Below, one piece after another: positions 1 to 7,159 of a stretch of 23,914 nucleotides of DNA. The position numbers and the translations under genes are program-made. Source of the DNA: an uncultured Clostridia bacterium (GTDB lineage Bacteria; Bacillota_A; Clostridia; TANB77; CAG-508); contig CALXZF010000025.1 of NCBI GenBank assembly GCA_944393165.1, forward strand, positions 1-23,914, given 5' to 3'. A model generated the notes under the pieces. That model was not told the origin of the DNA. It did no database searches and saw only the letters and a list, made by a program, of their open reading frames with translations. Positions within the stretch are counted from its first letter, which is position 1. Each line of letters begins with the position of its first letter.

Positions 1-495
1 ATAGATAAAATTTTAGGCTTAGAATTGGGAGCAGATGATTATATTACAAAGCCATTCAGCGTAAGAGAATTAGTAGCTAGGGTTAAGGCTAATTTGAGAA
101 AAGCTGAGTCAAATGAGATTATTAACAGTGTACCTCAAAACAATAATGTACCTCAAAATAATGAAAGTCATGATAAAACTATTACAATTGGAGAGCTATT
201 TATAAATCTAGACAAATTCGAAGTGAAAGTTAGAAATAAGCCAATAGAACTAACATTAAGAGAATTTGAGGTTTTAAGATATTTGGCAAAACAGCCAGGA
301 CAAGTTGTAACAAGAGAAGACTTGCTTGAAAAAGTTTGGGGTTATGAATATTATGGAGATATTAGAACTGTTGATGTTACAATAAGAAGAATAAGAGAAA
401 AAATTGAAATAGATACATCTAGTCCTAAATTATTAATTACTAAAAGAGGAGTAGGATATTACTTATCATCTAGAGAAAAGGAGAATAATGGTTAG
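1..495 (+). CDS. OmpR/PhoB-family response regulator, 5' end cut off by the window
   Basis: The reading frame is open from base 1, so the gene begins upstream. The first residues ([12 protein letters not shown]) are the end of a receiver domain, including the conserved Lys of the KPF motif; the phospho-acceptor Asp lies outside the window. A low-complexity linker follows with a tandem repeat (VPQNNN then VPQNNE), then a winged-helix DNA-binding domain: [13 protein letters not shown], the recognition-helix region [16 protein letters not shown], and the wing TKRGVGYYL. This is the PhoB/WalR/ResD architecture: a transcription factor phosphorylated by its partner kinase. The kinase gene follows 32 bp downstream, so the two form a two-component operon. 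A perfect inverted repeat overlaps the stop codon. The regulon cannot be told from the sequence. Confidence 0.95.
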   Translation: MDKILGLELGADDYITKPFSVRELVARVKANLRKAESNEIINSVPQNNNVPQNNESHDKTITIGELFINLDKFEVKVRNKPIELTLREFEVLRYLAKQPGQVVTREDLLEKVWGYEYYGDIRTVDVTIRRIREKIEIDTSSPKLLITKRGVGYYLSSREKENNG

Positions 496-513
496 CAATT
501 AATAATTGCTAAC
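491..513 (+). promoter_or_regulatory. Perfect 10-bp stem-loop across the response-regulator stop codon
   Basis: GTTAGCAATT at 491-500 and its exact reverse complement at 504-513 are separated by AAT. The stem contains the TAG stop at 493-495 and is not followed by a U-tract, so it is not a standard terminator. The only good Shine-Dalgarno sequence nearby (AAGGAG, 479-484) lies before the hairpin, while the kinase ATG at 528 has none directly upstream. The hairpin may tune kinase translation or mRNA processing; that role is inference. Confidence 0.6.
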
Positions 514-527
514 CATTTAATATAATT

Positions 528-1961
528 ATGAAAAAGAATGTAAATTTAAAAATAGTTATTATATTTTTTGTTATTGGAATAATCTTGATTCTTGGGCTTG
601 GAGCATGCTATATGTTCATGTTAAATCAATTAGAAGAGTTAGGAGCAAATCAATACAATGTTGAACTAATTTCAAGTATAAATGAACAAATTTCACAAAC
701 AAAATTAATAGTTATTATCTCAGTCGTTATTTTTACAATAATTTCAATACTTATAGGATATTTTGTTTTGAAAGCAGTTGTTTCACCTATGAAAAAATTA
801 ATTAAAAGTGCGGAAAAAATAGCATCTGGAGAAAATGTAAAAATAGACGAAAAATTGCAGAATGCAGGTGCAGTTGGAGATATAGAAAATGCTTTTGGAA
901 TTGTTACAAATGAGCTTAACCAAAAGCTTAGTGAGGTAAATAGACAAAAAAGACAAATTGAAACTATTTTGCTTCATATGACTGACGGAATAATAGCCTT
1001 TGACATGGAAGGAAATATAATTCATATAAACCCTGCAGCTAAGAGCCTTTTGGGAGTAAATGATAATGATAATACATTTGAAAAGATATTTAAAAAGCTC
1101 AACATAGACATAAACATAGAAAAAATAGTATACTTGGAAAATTGGACATCATCAGAGCAAAGAAAAAATATTGGAGATAAATATGTAAATATACTTTTTG
1201 CACCATTTCAAGACGAAAATGATAGACCAGCTGGAGTAATTACAGTAATACAAGATATTACTGAACATGTAAGACTTGACAATATGAGAAAAGAGTTTGT
1301 GGCCGATGTATCTCATGAATTAAAAACTCCAATAACATCTATAATGGGGTATGCAGACACTTTGCTTGAAGGAGACTATGATGAAGAAACAAGGACCAAA
1401 TTTTTAAATGTCATCTCCGGAGAAGCTAGAAGAATGGCAAAACTTGTAACAGACTTATTAACTCTTTCTAGATATGACAATAAAAAAGTAGAAACAGATG
1501 TAACCGAATTTGATTTGGGTGATTTGGTAAAGAAATGCCAAGAAAAACTAAAATTTGAAATAGAAAAAAAAGGCCACAGTGTAGAATGTTTTGTTACAGC
1601 AAGTGTTCCACCAGTGGTAGCAGATAAATATGGAATAGAGAGAGTAGTACTTAACATTTTATCAAATGCAATAAAATATACTCCAGACCATGGAACAATT
1701 AAAGTATATGTGGGATTTGTGTATAATGATGCATATATAAAGGTTATAGATAATGGAATAGGAATACCTGAAGATGACTTGATTAGAATATTCGAAAGAT
1801 TCTACAGAGTAGACAAAGCACGCAGTAGAGAGCTTGGAGGAACAGGACTTGGATTGTCTATAGCAAAAGAGATATTGGACAAAAACAAAGGCAGTATAGA
1901 TATAAAGAGCAAAGTAGGCAAGGGAACAGAAGTAGTAATACGATTACCAGCAAAGAAATAA
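528..1961 (+). CDS. Membrane sensor histidine kinase (PhoR/ResE/WalK type)
   Basis: This 477-residue kinase has transmembrane helix 1 at about residues 8-30, a short extracytoplasmic loop of about 30 residues, helix 2 at about 60-82, a HAMP linker to about 135, and a PAS domain at about 145-245 (DGIIAFDMEGNIIHINPAA). The HisKA domain has the H-box DVSHELKTP with phospho-accepting His263. The ATPase domain has N-box NILSNAIKYTP, G1 DNGIGIP, the F-box region IFERFYRVD and G2 GGTGLGLSIA. It should autophosphorylate and pass phosphate to the regulator encoded just upstream. The small outer loop suggests sensing within the membrane or through the PAS domain. ATG 528 is the first possible start after an in-frame stop and lacks a Shine-Dalgarno sequence. 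The signal is unknown. Confidence 0.95.
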   Translation: MKKNVNLKIVIIFFVIGIILILGLGACYMFMLNQLEELGANQYNVELISSINEQISQTKLIVIISVVIFTIISILIGYFVLKAVVSPMKKLIKSAEKIASGENVKIDEKLQNAGAVGDIENAFGIVTNELNQKLSEVNRQKRQIETILLHMTDGIIAFDMEGNIIHINPAAKSLLGVNDNDNTFEKIFKKLNIDINIEKIVYLENWTSSEQRKNIGDKYVNILFAPFQDENDRPAGVITVIQDITEHVRLDNMRKEFVADVSHELKTPITSIMGYADTLLEGDYDEETRTKFLNVISGEARRMAKLVTDLLTLSRYDNKKVETDVTEFDLGDLVKKCQEKLKFEIEKKGHSVECFVTASVPPVVADKYGIERVVLNILSNAIKYTPDHGTIKVYVGFVYNDAYIKVIDNGIGIPEDDLIRIFERFYRVDKARSRELGGTGLGLSIAKEILDKNKGSIDIKSKVGKGTEVVIRLPAKK

Positions 1962-1974
1962 GCGTGAACAGAGC

Positions 1975-2003
1975 TTGACTATCTTAGGTGAAAGTTATAT
2001 ACT
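1975..2003 (+). promoter_or_regulatory. Sigma-A promoter of the por operon
   Basis: TTGACT (1975-1980) is followed after exactly 17 bases by TATACT (1998-2003). It lies in the 83-bp gap between the kinase and porC and points at porC; transcription should start near 2010. Confidence 0.8.
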
Positions 2004-2021
2004 GTACATGTTAATTAATAG

Positions 2022-2040
2022 AAAAAAAGGAGGTTTTTTT
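2022..2040 (+). promoter_or_regulatory. porC ribosome binding site embedded in an A7/T7 inverted repeat
   Basis: The sequence is seven A, GGAGG, seven T. GGAGG ends 11 bases before the porC ATG. The A and T runs can pair and leave GGAGG in a five-base loop, which is unusual for a Shine-Dalgarno site. The seven U run directly after it might also pause RNA polymerase. Whether it regulates anything is unknown. Confidence 0.55.
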
Positions 2041-2044
2041 ATTA

Positions 2045-2626
2045 ATGAGTAATATGATTGAAATTAGGTGGCACGGAAGAGGTGGACAAGGTGCCAAAAC
2101 AGCATCACTATTGCTTGCAGATGCAGCTTTCAACACTGGAAAATATATTCAAGGATTTCCTGAATATGGACCAGAGAGAATGGGAGCACCAATTACTGCA
2201 TATAACAGAATTAGTGATGAACCAATAAGAATACACAGCAACATTTATGAACCTGACTATGTTGTAGTAGTTGATGATACACTACTTGAGAGTGTAGATG
2301 TGACAGCAGGACTAAAAGAAAATGGAGCAATTATAATAAATACAACGAAAACAGCAGAAAAATTGAAAGAAGAATTAAGAGGATATAAAGGAAAAATATA
2401 CACTATTGATGCTAGAAAAGTTTCAATGGAAACTTTAGGCAAATATTTCCCAAATACACCAATGCTTGCGGCAATTGTTAAAGTAAGCGGAATTATGGAT
2501 GAGAAAGATTTTATAGAGGATATGAAGGGATCATTTAAGCATAAATTTGCTAAAAAGCCAGAAGTTATTGAAGGAAATATGAAAGCATTGGAAATGGCAT
2601 TAAAGGAAATCAAAGAAGTTGTTTAG
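2045..2626 (+). CDS. porC: Pyruvate:ferredoxin oxidoreductase, gamma subunit
   Basis: At 193 residues this has the usual length of the separate gamma subunit of 2-oxoacid:ferredoxin oxidoreductases. The family signature is at the N-terminus (RWHGRGGQGAKTAS), followed by FPEYGPERMGAPITAYNRIS and the hydrophobic strand VVVVDDTLL. The subunit helps form the coenzyme A-binding part of the complex that converts pyruvate and CoA to acetyl-CoA, CO2 and reduced ferredoxin in the cytoplasm. It is the first gene of a gamma-delta-alpha-beta operon, the order seen in Thermotoga, behind its own sigma-A promoter. Pyruvate is the likely substrate from overall similarity, but 2-ketoisovalerate (Vor) enzymes are closely related. 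Confidence 0.92.
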   Translation: MSNMIEIRWHGRGGQGAKTASLLLADAAFNTGKYIQGFPEYGPERMGAPITAYNRISDEPIRIHSNIYEPDYVVVVDDTLLESVDVTAGLKENGAIIINTTKTAEKLKEELRGYKGKIYTIDARKVSMETLGKYFPNTPMLAAIVKVSGIMDEKDFIEDMKGSFKHKFAKKPEVIEGNMKALEMALKEIKEVV

Positions 2627-2664
2627 AATTATTTATTTATGAGAGTTTATGGAAGCAGGAGGGC

Positions 2665-2755
2665 AAGGCCTGTCCCTGAGCGACAAAGTTGTCGTTTTAA
2701 GGCCTGTCCCTGAGCGACAAAGTTGTCGTTTTGAGGCCTGTCCCCAAACGACAAA
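2665..2755 (+). repeat. 34-bp tandem repeat array A (two full copies plus a partial one)
   Basis: Two identical 34-bp units (2665-2698, 2699-2732) are followed by a 23-bp partial third (2733-2755). Each unit starts AAGGCCTGTCCC and ends with the palindrome CGACAAAGTTGTCG plus TTTT, so each can form a hairpin. The partial copy has CCCCAAACGACAAA and runs into the porD ribosome binding site. The same family occurs at 19570-19696 (inverted) and 20031-20176. It sits within the por operon, between porC and porD. Confidence 0.93.
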
Positions 2756-2772
2756 TGAAAGGAGAGAGAAGG

Positions 2773-3072
2773 ATGACTGAAATTAATAGTAGTACACCAG
2801 CATGTAAAATGACTATTGGTGGAAATATTTATGAAGCTGGTAATGCTAGAGAGTTTAAAACAGGTGACTGGAGAAGTGTAAAACCTAAATATATTACAGA
2901 AAAATGTATTCAATGTGGTTTATGTTTCCCTGTTTGTCCAGAGGATGCTATACCAGTTGGAAAAGACCAAAAGAGAACAGATTTTAATTATGATTATTGC
3001 AAAGGATGCGGAGTATGTGCTAAAGTTTGTCCTTTTGGAGCAATTGAAATGAAGGTTGAAGGAGAAGAGTAG
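2773..3072 (+). CDS. porD: Pyruvate:ferredoxin oxidoreductase, delta (2[4Fe-4S] ferredoxin) subunit
   Basis: This 99-residue protein has eight cysteines in two CxxCxxCxxxCP motifs (Cys45/48/51/55 and Cys76/79/82/86), which bind two [4Fe-4S] clusters and carry electrons out of the complex. The N-terminal part (GDWRSVKPKY) is typical of PorD. I chose ATG 2773 because AAAGGAG lies at 2758-2764 with a spacing of 8. The frame is open further upstream from a TTG at 2731, but that extension would be read out of the repeat array and has no counterpart in the family. The gap of 146 bp to porC is unusual for this operon and is filled mainly by the array. Confidence 0.93.
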   Translation: MTEINSSTPACKMTIGGNIYEAGNAREFKTGDWRSVKPKYITEKCIQCGLCFPVCPEDAIPVGKDQKRTDFNYDYCKGCGVCAKVCPFGAIEMKVEGEE

Positions 3073-3130
3073 GCTTAATAAATAAACTTTGACGAGTTTT
3101 GTTAAAGATATGAGAAAAGGAGAGGATATA

Positions 3131-4315
3131 ATGGGTATAAGAGAACGCTTAAGTGGAAATGAAGCAGCAGCGACAGCAATGAAACAAATAAATCCTGATG
3201 TGGTTGCAGCATTTCCTATTACGCCATCAACAGAAATTCCACAATATTTTTCTACTTTTGTGGATAATGGCATGGTAGATACAGAGTTTGTTGCGGTTGA
3301 GAGTGAGCATAGTGCAATGAGTGCTTGTATTGGAGCTGAAGCTGCAGGAGCAAGAGCTATGACAGCTACATCTGCAAATGGATTATCTTTAATGTGGGAG
3401 ATGATATATATTGCATCTAGCTTAAGACTTCCAATAGTAATGTCTTTAGTAAACAGAGCAGTATCAGGACCACTTAATATTCATAATGACCATTCAGATG
3501 CAATGGGTGTTAGAGATAGTGGCTGGATTCAATTATTTTCTGAAACAAACCAAGAAGCATATGATAATTTGATTATGGCTCATAGAATTGCAGAAAATAA
3601 AGATGTATTACTTCCTCTAATGGTATGCCAAGACGGATTTATTACATCACATTCTATAGAGAATATAGAGCTTATTGAAGATGAAAAAGTAAAAGAATTT
3701 GTTGGAGAATATCATCCAGAACATTATTTGCTTAATAAAAAAGAACCAATAGCAATTGGCCCACTAGATGTTCAATCATATTTATTTGAACACAAATATG
3801 GGCAAGCTGAAGCTATGAGAAATGCTAAAAAGGTTATTTTAGAAGTGGCTAAAGATTTCGAAAAATTAACAGGAAGAAAATATGGCTTATTTGAAGAATA
3901 TAAATTAGATGATGCAGAGATTGCAGTTGTTTGTATGAATTCAACAGCAGGTACAGCAAAAGAAGTTGTGGATTCTTTAAGGGAAAAAGGTGTAAAAGCT
4001 GGACTTTTAAAAGTGCGTGTATTTAGACCTTTCCCAGCAGAAGAAATTGCAGAAGCTTTATCTCATTTAAAAGCTATTGCAGTTTTAGATAAAGCAGATT
4101 CACTAAATGGAGCAGGTGGAGCTTTGTTTGAAGATGTAACATCTGCAATGTATATAAACAAAAATAATGTTTTAGCTTCAAGCTATGTTTATGGAATAGG
4201 TGGAAGAGATACAACTGCAAAAGATATTGAGTCTGTATTTAATGATTTACTAGAAGATTGTAAGAAAGAAAAAATAGATAATCCATACAGATATGTAGGA
4301 TTAAGAAAGGAGTAA
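3131..4315 (+). CDS. porA: Pyruvate:ferredoxin oxidoreductase, alpha subunit
   Basis: This 394-residue protein is normal length for the separate alpha subunit. It has the pyrimidine-binding fold of the thiamine-diphosphate enzyme (AAFPITPSTEIPQ, then VAVESEHSAMSACIGAEAAGARAMTATS split by short loops) and the C-terminal transketolase-like domain (VCMNSTAGTAKEVVDSLREKG, VRVFRPFP). The glutamate in VESEHSA is the conserved residue that activates ThDP. The start is ATG 3131, with AAGGAG at 3117-3122 and a spacing of 8; an in-frame TTG at 3089 lacks a ribosome binding site. Six bases separate it from porB, whose Shine-Dalgarno sequence overlaps its last codons, so the two are probably translationally linked. 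Confidence 0.95.
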   Translation: MGIRERLSGNEAAATAMKQINPDVVAAFPITPSTEIPQYFSTFVDNGMVDTEFVAVESEHSAMSACIGAEAAGARAMTATSANGLSLMWEMIYIASSLRLPIVMSLVNRAVSGPLNIHNDHSDAMGVRDSGWIQLFSETNQEAYDNLIMAHRIAENKDVLLPLMVCQDGFITSHSIENIELIEDEKVKEFVGEYHPEHYLLNKKEPIAIGPLDVQSYLFEHKYGQAEAMRNAKKVILEVAKDFEKLTGRKYGLFEEYKLDDAEIAVVCMNSTAGTAKEVVDSLREKGVKAGLLKVRVFRPFPAEEIAEALSHLKAIAVLDKADSLNGAGGALFEDVTSAMYINKNNVLASSYVYGIGGRDTTAKDIESVFNDLLEDCKKEKIDNPYRYVGLRKE

Positions 4316-4321
4316 GAGTTT

Positions 4322-5275
4322 ATGGCATATAATATGAAAGAAATAGTGGCAGAAAGGCCATCAAGATTTACTTCAGGACATAGAATGTGTGCAGGATGTG
4401 GTGCACCACCTGTAGCAAGAATGATATTAAGAGCATTAAAGCCAGAAGACCATGCAGTAATAGCAAATGCTACTGGTTGTATGGAAGTTTCAAGCTTTAT
4501 ATATCCATATACATCTTGGACAGATTCATATATTCATACAGCTTTTGAGTGTGCTGCAGCAACTTGTGCGGGTGCAGAAGCTGCATATAAAGCAATGAAA
4601 AGACAAGGCAAATTGCCAGAAGATGAACATACAAAATTTATCGCCTTCGGTGGAGACGGAGGAACTTATGATATAGGTATTCAAAGTTTATCTGGTGCAA
4701 TGGAAAGAGGACATGATATGACATATATATGCTATGATAATGGAGCATATATGAATACTGGTATTCAGCGTTCATCAGCAACACCAAAATTTGCTGATAC
4801 GACCACAAGCCCTGCTGGAACAGTAATTCCAGGAAAAATGCAATCAAGAAAAGATTTAACAGAAATTATGGAGGCTCATCATTTGCCATATATTGGTCAA
4901 ACAGCTGCATATATGAATTTTAAAGATTTATATGAAAAAGCTGAAAAAGCAATATATACAGAAGGACCAACATTTTTAAATGTATTATCACCATGTCCAA
5001 GAGGTTGGGGATATCCAACAGAGGATTTGATGACAATAAATAAATTGGCTGTAGAAACATGTTATTGGCCATTATATGAAGTGGTAGACGGAAAATATAA
5101 AATAACATATAAGCCAGCTAAAAAACTTCCAATAGAAGAATTCTTAAAACCACAAAAGAGATTTAGACATATGTTTAAACCTGGAAACGAGTGGATGATT
5201 GAGGAATTCCAAAATGAAGTTGATAGAAGGTGGCAAGCTTTATTAGACTTAGAAGAGATGAGTAATAAAGAATAA
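4322..5275 (+). CDS. porB: Pyruvate:ferredoxin oxidoreductase, beta (ThDP-binding) subunit
   Basis: The protein has 317 residues, the usual PorB length. The N-terminal MCAGCGAPP holds Cys23 and Cys26, and later cysteines (including LSPCPRGW) complete the ligands of the proximal [4Fe-4S] cluster. The ThDP and Mg-binding motif is FGGDGGTYDIG (from about residue 109), ending about 30 residues later at YDNGAYMNTG. With PorA it forms the catalytic core. AAGGAG lies at 4308-4313, inside the end of porA. It is the last gene of the operon; a large stem-loop follows at 5293-5354. Confidence 0.95.
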   Translation: MAYNMKEIVAERPSRFTSGHRMCAGCGAPPVARMILRALKPEDHAVIANATGCMEVSSFIYPYTSWTDSYIHTAFECAAATCAGAEAAYKAMKRQGKLPEDEHTKFIAFGGDGGTYDIGIQSLSGAMERGHDMTYICYDNGAYMNTGIQRSSATPKFADTTTSPAGTVIPGKMQSRKDLTEIMEAHHLPYIGQTAAYMNFKDLYEKAEKAIYTEGPTFLNVLSPCPRGWGYPTEDLMTINKLAVETCYWPLYEVVDGKYKITYKPAKKLPIEEFLKPQKRFRHMFKPGNEWMIEEFQNEVDRRWQALLDLEEMSNKE

Positions 5276-5292
5276 ACAAAATAAAAAATTAT

Positions 5293-5354
5293 CACAAAGA
5301 AGGGGCAGGTGTTTTTGTATCACTTTTGATACCAATACACCTGTCTTCTTTGTG
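5293..5354. terminator. Three-tier stem-loop between convergent porB and lgt
   Basis: The outer stem pairs CACAAAGAAG (5293-5302) with CTTCTTTGTG (5345-5354), the middle CAGGTGT (5306-5312) with ACACCTG (5337-5343), and the inner GTATC (5317-5321) with GATAC (5328-5332). On the minus strand it is followed by a U-rich tail (TAATTTTTTATTTTG), so it looks like an intrinsic terminator for lgt. On the plus strand the tail is weak, so termination of the por mRNA here is less certain. Confidence 0.6.
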
Positions 5355-5451
5355 GCTAATTTCCAACAACCGCGAACGAAGGAAAGTGGACTCTTTTGTT
5401 TAAGGGCTAGAGTAAAAGTTTTCTGTTTACGAGCGAAAGAAATAAGTCCCT

Positions 5452-6252
5452 TTACTTGTCGTTCTTTACTCTAAGATTTTTCTTTAAAATGAGTTTATCA
5501 TAGAAGAACATAGTGATTCCAATTACAAATAGAACAATGCTTATCCACTGCGAAGTTGATAAAGAAAAATATATTCCTCTTATTAAATCTCCTCTAAAAA
5601 ACTCTAGTACAAATCTTACAATACTATATAAAATTAAATATAATCCAACAGTTTTATAAGTGCCCAAGAATTTTTTATATGTAATGAGTAATATAATAAA
5701 TATTATAAAATTACATATTGCCTCAACGATTTGCATTGGAAATAATGGTATTCCATTTGGAGCAAATAAAGAGTTATTAAATACTATTGCTCCAAAACCA
5801 CTATATTCCATTCCATAGCAACACCCTGCACATAGGCATCCAATTCTACCTATGCCATGCACTAAAGGCACTACAGGTAATATTGTTAATAATAGCGATT
5901 TGAATGAGACTTTGAATTGCTTAGAATATATGAATACACCTAGTATTCCGCCTAACAAACCTCCATAGAATACAAAACCTCCTCTAAACATTTCCAAAAG
6001 AGTATCCCAAATATTAAGAGTACCTGCGTTTTCAATTAAAAATGGAATATTGGTAAGTATATATAATAATTTTGCACCAATGCCAACTCCTATAACAGCA
6101 TATAAAATTGCAAATAAAACATCTTCTTTTCCAATGTTGTTAAATTTTGAAAAATATTGAATTGCTATTATAGAGCCGATTATTATTCCTATAAAAATGA
6201 TTAGGCCATATGTTGCAATTTCAAATCCAAATATGTGTATATAAGGTAACAT
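5452..6252 (-). CDS. lgt: Prolipoprotein diacylglyceryl transferase (Lgt family)
   Basis: This 266-residue polytopic membrane protein has about seven hydrophobic segments and starts MLPYIHIFGFEIATYG, typical of Lgt. It would transfer diacylglycerol from phosphatidylglycerol to the lipobox cysteine of prelipoproteins. Family landmarks are RGGFVFYGGLLGG (residues 90-102), VHGIGRIGC (131-139) and the C-terminal LEFFRGD. Two positions differ from the classical enzyme: the usual FHGG is FYGG, and GRIGN is GRIGC within a cysteine-rich stretch (GCLCAGCCYG). This form is, as far as I recall, common in Clostridia, and the arginine of the signature is kept, so I expect activity; a paralogue with altered function is possible. 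The ribosome binding site is a moderate AGGGGTG. The gene is transcribed alone, towards porB. Confidence 0.87.
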   Translation of the reverse strand: MLPYIHIFGFEIATYGLIIFIGIIIGSIIAIQYFSKFNNIGKEDVLFAILYAVIGVGIGAKLLYILTNIPFLIENAGTLNIWDTLLEMFRGGFVFYGGLLGGILGVFIYSKQFKVSFKSLLLTILPVVPLVHGIGRIGCLCAGCCYGMEYSGFGAIVFNNSLFAPNGIPLFPMQIVEAICNFIIFIILLITYKKFLGTYKTVGLYLILYSIVRFVLEFFRGDLIRGIYFSLSTSQWISIVLFVIGITMFFYDKLILKKNLRVKNDK

Positions 6253-6372
6253 TTAAACACACCCCTATTAAAAAATAAAAATTTAAATTAAATAATGCAA
6301 AGTAATAATGTAAAATGGTAGTAGAAAGCGATAATGTAAAAGCACAAAGCTAAATAATAATATAAAAAATTA

Positions 6373-6396
6373 GGTAAACAAATAAATTTGTTTACC
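6373..6396 (-). terminator. Intrinsic terminator of the DUF4190-like gene
   Basis: A perfect 11-bp inverted repeat (6373-6383 with 6386-6396, two bases between) is followed on the minus strand by TAATTTTTTATAT. It lies 30 bp downstream of the gene ending at 6426. Confidence 0.7.
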
Positions 6397-6425
6397 ACTT
6401 TTAATATAAAATTTGTTTTTTATTA

Positions 6426-6707
6426 TTAATATAATGATGAAGCTACTCCACCAGCTGTACCGATTGTACTTAGACAAGCAACACATGCTATAAATACTAG
6501 TGCACATAATACTGTACCTATTATAGAAAGTACTAAACCTGCAGTTGCCATACCTGTTGGATTTTTCTTTTTAGCCATAACTCCTAGTACGATACCAACT
6601 ATACCAATGATTAGTCCAAGCCATTGTATAATAAAACAAAATACAATAGATACGATACCTAATACTAAAGATGCAACAGCTAATCCATTAGATTTCTTTT
6701 CTTCCAT
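6426..6707 (-). CDS. Small DUF4190-like membrane protein
   Basis: This 93-residue protein has a short charged N-terminus (MEEKKSNG), a long hydrophobic region that may cross the membrane twice (about residues 9-42), a basic cytoplasmic turn with KKKNPTG, and a further hydrophobic segment (about 52-80). The pattern SLVLGIVSIVF and GIVLGVMAKKK followed by GLVLSIIGTVL is that of DUF4190/DUF4134-type proteins of unknown function, often found in cell-envelope proteins of Firmicutes. Start ATG 6705-6707 is preceded by AGGAGGA. It has its own promoter and terminator, so it is a single-gene unit. The function is unknown. Confidence 0.8.
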   Translation of the reverse strand: MEEKKSNGLAVASLVLGIVSIVFCFIIQWLGLIIGIVGIVLGVMAKKKNPTGMATAGLVLSIIGTVLCALVFIACVACLSTIGTAGGVASSLY

Positions 6708-6742
6708 AATACATCCTCCTTATTTCGACATAATATACATCT

Positions 6743-6771
6743 ATTATACAATAATTTCAATAACTATGCAA
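6743..6771 (-). promoter_or_regulatory. Probable promoter of the DUF4190-like gene
   Basis: On the minus strand TTGCAT (6771-6766) and a perfect TATAAT (6748-6743) are separated by 17 bases, about 35 bp upstream of the start codon. The -35 match is only partial. Confidence 0.55.
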
Positions 6772-6812
6772 TAGAAACTTTAAAAAAATCAAACAAAACT
6801 AGCAAAAATAAA

Positions 6813-6837
6813 TAGAATGTATATCATATACATTCTA
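6813..6837 (-). terminator. Probable intrinsic terminator of the ferredoxin gene
   Basis: A 25-bp palindrome (12 bp on each side of one base) lies about 65 bp downstream of the ferredoxin stop. On the minus strand it is followed by TTTATTTTTGC. The stem is AT-rich, so the call is moderate. Confidence 0.5.
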
Positions 6838-6902
6838 TAATATGTGAAAATATAAGATTTATTCACAAATATAATAATAATCTCTTAAGTAAATCTACAC
6901 AA

Positions 6903-7076
6903 TTAATCTTGTGGCTCTGGAGCAGACATAGGGCATACATTAGCACATGTTCCACATCCAATACATACAGATTCGTCAATTACATATCTATCATCACCTT
7001 GAGATATGCATTGCATTGGGCAAGCTCCTGCACAAGCTCCACAGCTAATACATTTGTCACTTATTCTATATACCAT
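6903..7076 (-). CDS. 2[4Fe-4S] ferredoxin, 57 residues
   Basis: This short gene encodes a clostridial-type bacterioferredoxin. The first cluster motif is CISCGACAGACP (Cys9, 12, 15, 19) and the second CIGCGTCANVCP (Cys38, 41, 44, 48), with VIDESVC between. The length is the family norm of about 55-60 residues. ATG at 7074-7076 is preceded by AGGAGGT with a 9-base spacing. The protein is a soluble, low-potential electron carrier and the natural acceptor for the pyruvate:ferredoxin oxidoreductase encoded by 2045-5275. It lies downstream of ricT on the same strand, with a 14-bp stem-loop between them. The opposite strand is also open here but is only a shadow of this gene. Confidence 0.95.
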   Translation of the reverse strand: MVYRISDKCISCGACAGACPMQCISQGDDRYVIDESVCIGCGTCANVCPMSAPEPQD

Positions 7077-7098
7077 AAAGTCTCACCTCCTTATAATT

Positions 7099-7140
7099 GC
7101 AAACCAAAGTCGTCACTAACAAAGGGCGACTTTGGTTTGC
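7099..7140 (-). promoter_or_regulatory. Perfect 14-bp stem-loop in the ferredoxin leader
   Basis: GCAAACCAAAGTCG (7099-7112) and its exact complement CGACTTTGGTTTGC (7127-7140) flank a 14-base loop, between the ricT stop and the ferredoxin Shine-Dalgarno sequence. There is no U-tract on the minus strand (AATTATAAGGAGG follows), so termination is unlikely. It could stabilise or separate the ferredoxin mRNA. Confidence 0.6.
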
Positions 7141-7159
7141 TTGCTTGTTATCCAAACAA

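Noticed and set aside
2665..2755. CRISPR array
   Set aside because: The 34-bp units are directly adjacent with no unique spacers, the arrays are short, and no cas genes are present.
2731..2772. Extended porD from a TTG start
   Set aside because: It would translate the repeat array (MRPVPKRQ) and bypass a good ribosome binding site directly before ATG 2773.
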